A stretch of 10,117 nt of DNA, from contig DMSQ01000100.1 of assembly GCA_003457135.1 (NCBI GenBank), positions 1-10,117 of the forward strand. Reading direction: 5' to 3'. Each line of letters starts with the position of its first letter. Position 1 is the stretch's first letter. Below, in pieces: positions 1 through 5,150 of this stretch. This DNA is from Prolixibacteraceae bacterium (GTDB taxonomy: Bacteria > Bacteroidota > Bacteroidia > Bacteroidales > Prolixibacteraceae). A program made the translations under genes and the position numbers. The notes beneath the pieces were generated by a model. That model ran no database searches. It worked only from the letters and a program-made list of their open reading frames with translations, and was not told the DNA's origin.

Positions 1-1790
1 GAGTCAACCGGGTGCATTTTACCGTCGTAAATGTAAACGCGGATATCGCGGGCATACGAACCGGTGAGCGGGCCTTCTTCCATTTTTTCCATGATCCCCT
101 TCAGTATTGCCGGAAGGAAGCGTGCGTCAATCGAACCTCCAACAATACAGTTGTGGAAAACCAGTTTTCCGCCCCAGGGTAGTGGAGTTTCTTGTGTATC
201 GCGAACCGAAACCTTCATTTCTTTTCCATTATAAATGAACATGTTTTTTGGTGCGCTACCTTCCTCAAAAGGCTCAATAATCATGTGGACTTCGCCAAAC
301 TGTCCCGATCCGCCTGATTGCTTTTTGTGGCGGTAATCGGCCTGGGCAAATTTGGTAATCGTTTCGCGGTAAGGTATTTTCGGAGCTTTAAATTCAATGT
401 CAATTTTATGAGTGTGGTCGAAATACCATTTCAGCGTGTTTAAGTGGTATTCGCCCTGGCCTTCAACGATCAGTTGTCGTAATTCTTTGGAGTACTGAAC
501 CAAATAGGTTGGATCTTCTTCTTTCACACGATGAAGGATTTCTCCCACTTTTTCATCATCAGTTTCAGAGATCGCTTTTATGGCTACCCTGAATTTGGGA
601 TCAGGAAATACAATTGGGGCAAACTTCAGATCCAGTTCTTTTTCACAAAGCGTTTGGTTGAATTTGGTATCTTTTAGTTTCACGGTACAACCGATGTCGC
701 CGGCTACGATTTCCGAAACGGCGTGGCGGGTTTTTCCGGCTGTTACAAAAAGCTGCGAAATCCGTTCTTTTCCATTGTTGAACGTGTTGTATAAATCTTT
801 CCCTTCGGTCAGTTTCCCCGACATGACTTTGAAATAAGTAACCTCGCCAACATGAGGTTCCAAAGAAGTCTTAAAGACAAACAAGGAAGTTGGGCTTGTT
901 TCGTTCATAACAACAGTTTTCCCCTGAATGATTTCCCGCATGGGCACTTCACTTGGGGCAGGTGCAATGTTGCATACAAATTCGAGTAAACGGCCAACAC
1001 CCATATTCCTTTTTGCTGAAACGCAGAATACGGGAAAAAGGTCACGTTTAACCATTCCGATCCGCATTCCTTTCCGCATATCGTCCTCTGATAATGAACC
1101 CTGTTCGAAATACATTTCCATCAGTGTTTCTTCATTTTCAGCAGCCATTTCTATTAATTCGTTGTGCAGTTTTTCAGCATGTTCATTTTCTGAAGCGGGT
1201 ATTTCCAATACTTCAGGTTTGCCTCCATCCGGACCGTACTTATACATTTTCATTTTCAATACGTCAATGATGGAATTGAATCCAAGGCCGGTTTCAACCG
1301 GGTACTGAACAATGGTAACCTTGTTCCCGAATTTTGTTTTCAGATTGTCAACAGTCTGATCAAAATTGGCATTCTCAGTATCCAGATGGTTTAATACAAA
1401 TATCATTTTGGCGTTTGCAGCCTCAGCATGCCGGTTTGCAGCTTCTGTTCCGGCGCCAATACCGGCTGAAGCATCAACGACCATTAGCCCCAGGGCGGCA
1501 ACCTGAAGGGAAGAAACTACACCACCGCAAAAATCATCCATCCCGGGAGTATCCAGTATGTTGATCTTTTTACCGTTGACTTCGGTGTACAAAAGCGAAG
1601 AAAATACGGAATTGCCGTATTCCTGCTCGATCAGGTGGTAGTCGGAAACCGTATTTTTACTTCCAACGTCACCTCTGCGGTTAATTACTCCACCCTCGAA
1701 AAGCATAGCTTCTGCAAGGGTGGTTTTCCCACTGCCAGCATTACCAATTAGTGTAATGTTGCGAATTTCATCTGTTTTATAGACTTTCAT
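1..1790 (-). CDS. Elongation factor G-like protein (EF-G2 type), 3' end cut by window edge
   Basis: This is a translocase-like ribosomal factor related to EF-G. The first 596 codons are visible, read from the ATG at 1788-1790; the family is about 720 residues long, so the end of domain IV and domain V lie outside. The P-loop is GNAGSGKTT (residues 16-24), followed by DTPGMDDF (80-87) in switch II, domain II around 300-400, and the domain IV signature QSGGSGQFGEV near 500. The last residues read DGKMHPVDS. Three G-domain features are abnormal: the switch II histidine that EF-G uses for GTP hydrolysis is Met84, the NKxD guanine-binding motif is NHLD (134-137), and the switch I RGITI block is replaced by YGNSV (58-62). 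These fit the Bacteroides EF-G2 paralogue (I recall BT2167 in B. thetaiotaomicron), reported to work without GTPase activity during carbon limitation. Orthology is inferred from remembered sequence similarity. It is not the canonical fusA or a Tet(Q)-type protection protein. Confidence 0.93.
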   Translation of the reverse strand, partial: MKVYKTDEIRNITLIGNAGSGKTTLAEAMLFEGGVINRRGDVGSKNTVSDYHLIEQEYGNSVFSSLLYTEVNGKKINILDTPGMDDFCGGVVSSLQVAALGLMVVDASAGIGAGTEAANRHAEAANAKMIFVLNHLDTENANFDQTVDNLKTKFGNKVTIVQYPVETGLGFNSIIDVLKMKMYKYGPDGGKPEVLEIPASENEHAEKLHNELIEMAAENEETLMEMYFEQGSLSEDDMRKGMRIGMVKRDLFPVFCVSAKRNMGVGRLLEFVCNIAPAPSEVPMREIIQGKTVVMNETSPTSLFVFKTSLEPHVGEVTYFKVMSGKLTEGKDLYNTFNNGKERISQLFVTAGKTRHAVSEIVAGDIGCTVKLKDTKFNQTLCEKELDLKFAPIVFPDPKFRVAIKAISETDDEKVGEILHRVKEEDPTYLVQYSKELRQLIVEGQGEYHLNTLKWYFDHTHKIDIEFKAPKIPYRETITKFAQADYRHKKQSGGSGQFGEVHMIIEPFEEGSAPKNMFIYNGKEMKVSVRDTQETPLPWGGKLVFHNCIVGGSIDARFLPAILKGIMEKMEEGPLTGSYARDIRVYIYDGKMHPVD

Positions 1791-2069
1791 ATTTAGATAG
1801 TTATATTGGTTTTTTACTCATTCCGGATCAACTTTCTGTTGCCTATTTCTGAGAAGCGACCAAAATTAGTAATAATTACTTAACTATCAAGATTGGGTGA
1901 GATTACTTGAATTTGTCAGGTACGGCAGAGAATTATCCCTTCAATAAAGATTAAGAGAATCAACGAATTGTGCTTTTTAAGATAAATTAACTGCTGCGTA
2001 TAAATGTCAGATAAACAAACAGATGTGCCAATTACATGTTTTTGAATATTTTTTTGATCTGTTAAAGAA
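1791..2069. other. Non-coding stretch between the EF-G-like gene and the hydrolase remnant
   Basis: AT-rich DNA holding the EF-G leader and promoter candidate on the minus strand. From about 2035 to 2069 there are faint traces of the hydrolase remnant that follows: read across frames, the region before the ATG resembles the segment around the catalytic cysteine of isochorismatase-family proteins, but it carries stops (for example TGA at 2055-2057) and frame breaks. I see no convincing gene, RNA or repeat elsewhere in it. Confidence 0.4.
1861..1890 (-). promoter_or_regulatory. Candidate Bacteroidota-type promoter for the EF-G-like gene
   Basis: On the minus strand a TTG (1888-1890) is followed after 19 bases by TAATTTTG (1861-1868), matching the Bacteroidota housekeeping pattern of TTTG near -33 and TAnnTTTG near -7. 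It would give a leader of roughly 65 bases before the ATG at 1790. No Shine-Dalgarno sequence is visible before the start, which is common in this phylum. Confidence 0.5.
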
Positions 2070-2264
2070 ATGAAAGTAGCCGGATACAACCCAATAGTTG
2101 TGTTTGATTACGTTTCGTCCCGATCATTTGATAATGTTGATCTTGCTGCAGAGCGATTCCGTTTCGATAGAATTATGATGATCTCGATAGAATCCATCCT
2201 TTTCGAATTGACCCGAAGCTTCAGCGCTCCCGAATTTAAAGAGATTTCGAAAATGGTGAAATAA
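2070..2264 (+). pseudogene. C-terminal remnant of an isochorismatase-family hydrolase
   Basis: The 64 codons resemble the last third of small cysteine hydrolases of the isochorismatase fold (PF00857; about 180 residues when complete). Recognisable blocks are AGYNPIVVFDYVSSRS, then RFRFDRIMMISIESILFEL, then APEFKEISKMVK at the C-terminus. In these proteins the block follows the catalytic-cysteine segment (HVC...T...LK.AGY). The catalytic Asp and Lys of the N-terminal half are absent, and a stop at 2055-2057 closes the frame just upstream, so the fragment cannot be an active enzyme. The ATG at 2070 is therefore probably an internal methionine of the ancestral gene. Family identity comes from remembered sequence patterns. 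An expressed 64-residue protein is possible but less likely. Confidence 0.6.
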
Positions 2265-2297
2265 GATTTGGAGTGGGTATGTGTAAAATATAACAAC

Positions 2298-2317
2298 AAA
2301 TGTCAAAGTTGACATTT
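2298..2317. repeat. Short near-perfect palindrome (9-bp arms, 2-bp centre)
   Basis: AAATGTCAA (2298-2306) and its exact reverse complement TTGACATTT (2309-2317) flank the dinucleotide AG. It overlaps the outer edge of the large hairpin at 2316-2367 by two bases. It could be an operator-like dyad or part of a compound terminator. Confidence 0.6.
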
Positions 2318-2367
2318 ATTTAACGGGAAAAATTATCAATTAATTGGTGATTTTTCCCGTTAAATAA
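2316..2367. terminator. Strong hairpin, probable bidirectional terminator
   Basis: Arms 2316-2333 and 2350-2367 form an 18-bp perfect stem with a CGGG/CCCG core and AT-rich flanks. In plus-strand RNA the stem can continue inward through U-G pairs (2334/2349 and 2336/2347), so it is more stable in that direction. It lies 42 bases past the CHRD gene stop and 52 past the hydrolase remnant stop, between convergent reading frames, as expected of a shared terminator. There is no long U-run after either arm, which is why the call is not firmer. Confidence 0.6.
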
Positions 2368-2408
2368 TTGAATTCAAGTAATTTTATCACTTCAGTTTTG
2401 TGGAACTT

Positions 2409-2924
2409 TTATTTTATCTGTCCCCGAATCTCGCCACCTGGATAAAGAGAGGTGTGGACATTTACATAGGCATTTCCAGCTTTGATTTTGTCAACAAGGT
2501 CAGCAAGTGTCATGCCTGCCAAGGCATTTATCAGATTTGCGTCAGTAATTACCCCTTCAGCCAGAATGCCATTTGTAGTGCCCGGGATTAGGCCTGATGA
2601 ATATAAAAAAGTCACAAATCCTCCATTTGCCCCAACAGCTCCAAGGTGAATGTGGGAGGCCCTGACATTTTCCAGATTTGCCACAATCAATTTGTAGCTT
2701 AGTTCAGTTCCATCTTTACTGAGTTGGAAGATGGCCTCGCCAGTTGCCAGTGTTGCCCTTGCCGGAACCTCCTGGTCACCAGAAAGGTGTGTCACGAAAT
2801 TTTGCACTACAGTGCCTTTTTTCAACACTAATTCATTTTGAGGTTCAAGATTCAAATCAACTTTGTTGCAGGATGCAAAAATCAGGATAATTCCCGAAAC
2901 CAGAAGAAATAAATGTTTTTTCAT
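2409..2924 (-). CDS. CHRD-domain lipoprotein
   Basis: A 171-residue exported lipoprotein. I chose the ATG at 2922-2924 because it begins a standard signal peptide: MKKHLFLL, a hydrophobic core, and the lipobox FASC with Cys19 as the lipidated residue; a start further upstream would place extra residues before the signal and cover the promoter. The mature part (about 42-171) is one CHRD domain (PF07452): LSGDQEVP at the start, then ASHIHLGAVGANG and the terminal block VNVHTSLYPGGEIRGQIK. CHRD was first seen in animal chordin; bacterial copies are common in secreted proteins and their biochemical role is not established. The conserved His and Gly residues are present, so it looks intact. It is alone on its strand between gene remnants and ends 42 bases before a strong hairpin. 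After Cys19 the sequence is NKVDLNLE, without a clear acidic surface-export signal, so the leaflet cannot be predicted. Confidence 0.9.
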   Translation of the reverse strand: MKKHLFLLVSGIILIFASCNKVDLNLEPQNELVLKKGTVVQNFVTHLSGDQEVPARATLATGEAIFQLSKDGTELSYKLIVANLENVRASHIHLGAVGANGGFVTFLYSSGLIPGTTNGILAEGVITDANLINALAGMTLADLVDKIKAGNAYVNVHTSLYPGGEIRGQIK

Positions 2925-2962
2925 GATAAAATATTTTAAGATGTATAAATCTTTTAACACCA

Positions 2963-2991
2963 CAAAAATAATTTAGTTCATTCATTTCAAG
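2963..2991 (-). promoter_or_regulatory. Candidate promoter for the CHRD lipoprotein gene
   Basis: Minus-strand CTTG (2988-2991) is followed after 17 bases by TATTTTTG (2963-2970), a full match to TAnnTTTG. The spacer is slightly short for Bacteroidota. It predicts a leader of about 30-35 bases before the ATG at 2924. Confidence 0.45.
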
Positions 2992-3113
2992 ATAATTTAA
3001 ATGCTTTTAAAAGAGTTCGGTACACTATCTAACTTATTCACATTAAATACGCTAAAATTCTATGGTCGGAGATGAATTTCCCGATGATCCTAAAAGTTAT
3101 GGATTAGGCAGGT

Positions 3114-3350
3114 TCAATCGAATTCCTTATTCAGTCTTTCAATAAAATATGCCGAAAGGAAATGTGATTCTAACTCGATGTTTTGGTGGACGAAGAAATT
3201 AACATCCGTTTTGTTCCATTTGGCACAGCCAACATAAATGTTCATTGGTTTATTTTGATCGTTATATTCCAGGATTTCTGCTGTTTTTGAACTATCGGCT
3301 GGTAGTCGGAAATCAATCAATTCCGGGTTTGCACTTTGGCCAAATTTCAT
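3114..3350 (-). pseudogene. N-terminal remnant of a DUF72 family protein
   Basis: The 78-codon frame starts MKFGQSANPELIDFRLP and continues to IYVGCAKWNKTD, the typical beginning of Bacteroidota DUF72 (YecE-like, PF01904) proteins, which normally run to about 250-300 residues. After WNKTD the expected segment leading to a conserved NSIELNATFY block is missing; the fragment goes straight to NIELESHF, as if an internal deletion joined the two, and stops 16 residues later. The TIM-barrel core of the family is therefore absent. The molecular function of DUF72 is unknown. No gene lies within 190 bases on either side. It could be a translated short peptide, but loss of most of the domain makes a decayed copy the better reading. 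Confidence 0.65.
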
Positions 3351-3437
3351 GGTTGTCGTGTTAATTTTGATGAATGAAAATACAATCTTTTCAGGTTATA
3401 AGTATGCCTAAGTCATCCAGGTTCATCAGACTTTCAG

Positions 3438-3461
3438 ATATGTAAAAATATTTTTACATAT
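3438..3461. repeat. 24-bp perfect palindrome
   Basis: The 24 bases are exactly their own reverse complement, with half-site ATATGTAAAAAT. It lies between the 3' end of the AraC remnant and the 5' end of the DUF72 remnant. As RNA it would fold into a stem of about 10 bp with a 4-base loop and a U-rich 3' arm. A terminator for the former AraC gene or a dyad operator are both possible. Confidence 0.65.
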
Positions 3462-3467
3462 GCACGT

Positions 3468-3491
3468 ATTTGTAAGCTTTTCTTTACAAAT
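3468..3491 (-). terminator. Small hairpin just downstream of the AraC remnant
   Basis: Arms ATTTGTAA (3468-3475) and TTACAAAT (3484-3491) enclose an 8-base loop. On the minus strand this begins 8 bases after the stop of the AraC-type frame (3500-3502), the usual place for a terminator. The stem is AT-rich and weak by itself. Confidence 0.35.
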
Positions 3492-3499
3492 CTACACAC

Positions 3500-3690
3500 T
3501 CAAACTTCTCGTTTCCTGTATTCCCCCGGCGACATGCCCTTCACTTTCCGGAAAACTCTGGAAAAATAGAACTAATCGTAGAAATCCATTTCGCGGACCA
3601 AGTCGGCAATCATTTAACCTGAGTTGTCGGGCAGGCGCCAGACTCGCTGAATTTTGAACTGAATGAAATAATCTATAAATTCATCAAATC
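3500..3690 (-). pseudogene. C-terminal DNA-binding remnant of an AraC-family regulator with two in-frame stops
   Basis: One continuous minus-strand frame resembles the second half of an AraC-type HTH region: IDYFIQFKIQRVWRL, DNSG, IADLVREMDFYD, then FYFSRVFRKVKGMSPGEYRK and a natural TGA at 3500-3502. The order and spacing match the family without gaps, but two stops interrupt it: TAA at 3614-3616, where a residue such as Leu normally follows DNSG, and TAG at 3572-3574, where the common residue is Gln (CAG to TAG is one change). Upstream of about 3680 the similarity fades, so the sugar-sensing domain and the first recognition helix are lost or unrecognisable. The gene points away from the sugar operon beginning at 3747, as a divergent regulator would. 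I infer a dead former regulator of that operon. Sequencing error could explain one stop but hardly both plus the truncation. Confidence 0.75.
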
Positions 3691-3718
3691 TTTCATTCTC
3701 TGAAATGTAGCCGATTGG

Positions 3719-3726
3719 TATTTTTG
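3719..3726 (+). promoter_or_regulatory. Candidate -7 element for the sugar operon
   Basis: TATTTTTG matches TAnnTTTG and ends 20 bases before the GTG start at 3747. No good TTG lies at the expected upstream distance (only a weak TCTG at 3699-3702), so this is a half-supported promoter. It sits at the edge of the AraC remnant. Confidence 0.3.
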
Positions 3727-3746
3727 TTTCAACTAAATCTAAACTT

Positions 3747-5138
3747 GTGAGCAAATCAAAATTCAACCGATCATTTATTCTGGGTATTACACTGATTTCT
3801 GCCATGGGCGGATTGCTTTTTGGTTACGACTGGGTCGTAATCGGTGGCGCCAAACCGTTTTACGAACGTTTTTTCGACATTACCAATTCTCCCCACCTTC
3901 AAGGCTGGGCCATGAGCAGCGCCCTGATTGGCTGTCTGGTCGGAGCATTATCTTCAGGTTACCTGACGGATCGTTTTGGCCGTAAAATTCCATTAATTCT
4001 TTCAGCAGCATTGTTTACCATTGCTGCCATTGGCACCGGGTCGGTCAGTCAATTCACACCTTTTATCGTTTACAGGTTGATTGGTGGATTGGGAATCGGA
4101 CTGGCTTCGGCCATTTCGCCCATGTACATTGCCGAGATTTCACCTGCACCGATGCGTGGAAGGTTGGTTTCCATCAATCAACTGACCATTGTTATTGGCA
4201 TATTGGCTGCTCAGATAACCAATTACCTGATTGCAGAAAAGGTTCCGTCAGATGCCACCAATGAATTTATCCTGAATTCGTGGAACGGGCAAACCGGCTG
4301 GCGATGGATGTTCTGGGCCGGAACACTTCCCGCCCTTTTCTTTTTCCTTTTTTCTTTTTTCATTCCTGAAAGCCCACGCTTTCTGGCTAAATCCGGAAAA
4401 TCAGACGCAGCTTATTCGATCCTGAAGCGAATTGGCGGACACGAATTTGCTATTCAGGAACGAAAGGAAATAGAAGAGACTCTGCCTGGTACCGATGCGA
4501 AAATTGACTGGAAGGTACTGGGGTCAAAAAAGGTCCGGCCTGTATTGATTATAGGAATCGTTTTGGCTGTTTTCCAGCAATGGTGCGGCATTAATGTGAT
4601 ATTCAACTATGCGGAAGAAATTTTCACTTCGGCTGGCTACTCGGTTGGCGACATGCTTTTCAATATTGTGATTACCGGTTCGGTTAATTTGGTATTTTGT
4701 GTTTTAGCCATGCGCATGGTTGATAGCTGGGGCCGCCGAAAACTCATGTTATTGGGCTCCATCGGTTTGGCAGCGATCTATCTGATGCTCGGAACCAGTT
4801 ACTTTTTCGGGTTAAAAGGAATGGCGATACTGGTTTTAGTGATGATTGCCATTGCAACATATAGTATGACTCTTGCCCCAATTACCTGGGTAATTCTTTC
4901 CGAGATTTTTCCAAACAGTATTCGCGGATCAGCCATGGCCATTGCCACCACTGCCCTATGGATCGCCTGTTTTGTACTGACATACACTTTCCCAATCCTG
5001 AATAAATTGCTGCATGCCAGTGGAACATTCTGGCTGTATGCATTCATTTGCCTGTCGGGCTTCCTGTTTATTCTGAAAAAATTGCCCGAAACAAAAGGAA
5101 AATCACTGGAGGAAATTGAAAATAAACTAACTCATTAA
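3747..5138 (+). CDS. Sugar porter family MFS transporter (sugar/cation symporter type)
   Basis: A 463-residue inner-membrane carrier of the sugar porter family (TC 2.A.1.1, XylE/GLUT-like), full length with about 12 membrane segments. Signatures in order: GYDWVVIGG (26-34), DRFGRK (75-80) after TM2, PESPRF (207-212) at the end of TM6, QQWCGIN (277-283) in TM7 for sugar binding, WGRRKL in the loop between TM8 and TM9, PITWVILSEIFP from 378, and PETKG (447-451) after TM12. GTG at 3747 is the only usual start codon between the upstream stop (TAG, 3708-3710) and the conserved TM1, and gives a normal N-terminus MSKSKFNRSF. No Shine-Dalgarno sequence is visible. It is the first gene of an operon with two glycosidases, so the substrate is probably a monosaccharide they release; galactose is a guess from the GH97 type, while xylose or glucose cannot be excluded. 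Confidence 0.94.
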   Translation: MSKSKFNRSFILGITLISAMGGLLFGYDWVVIGGAKPFYERFFDITNSPHLQGWAMSSALIGCLVGALSSGYLTDRFGRKIPLILSAALFTIAAIGTGSVSQFTPFIVYRLIGGLGIGLASAISPMYIAEISPAPMRGRLVSINQLTIVIGILAAQITNYLIAEKVPSDATNEFILNSWNGQTGWRWMFWAGTLPALFFFLFSFFIPESPRFLAKSGKSDAAYSILKRIGGHEFAIQERKEIEETLPGTDAKIDWKVLGSKKVRPVLIIGIVLAVFQQWCGINVIFNYAEEIFTSAGYSVGDMLFNIVITGSVNLVFCVLAMRMVDSWGRRKLMLLGSIGLAAIYLMLGTSYFFGLKGMAILVLVMIAIATYSMTLAPITWVILSEIFPNSIRGSAMAIATTALWIACFVLTYTFPILNKLLHASGTFWLYAFICLSGFLFILKKLPETKGKSLEEIENKLTH

Positions 5139-5150
5139 AATAGATATACC

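Noticed and set aside
928..1308. Plus-strand open frames across 580-1564
   Set aside because: They lie antisense to the EF-G-like gene, whose own frame has clear family motifs throughout.
1..1790. Canonical fusA or ribosomal protection protein
   Set aside because: Loss of the switch II His, NKxD and RGITI and the SGSGKTT-type P-loop point to the EF-G2-like group.
2124..2315. Minus-strand frames opposite the hydrolase remnant (2108-2315)
   Set aside because: No family resemblance; the plus strand carries the recognisable isochorismatase-type block.
2925..2963. Extending the CHRD lipoprotein to an upstream ATG at 2963
   Set aside because: The extra residues precede a perfect lipoprotein signal peptide and overlap the TATTTTTG promoter box.
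3062..3145. Small plus-strand frame of 27 codons beginning MVGDEFPDDP
   Set aside because: Too short, overlaps the DUF72 remnant on the other strand and resembles no family I recognise.
3614..3805. A separate 63-codon minus-strand gene starting at 3805
   Set aside because: Its first part is antisense to the transporter's N-terminus and its last part is the AraC remnant; it is an artefact of the nonsense codon.
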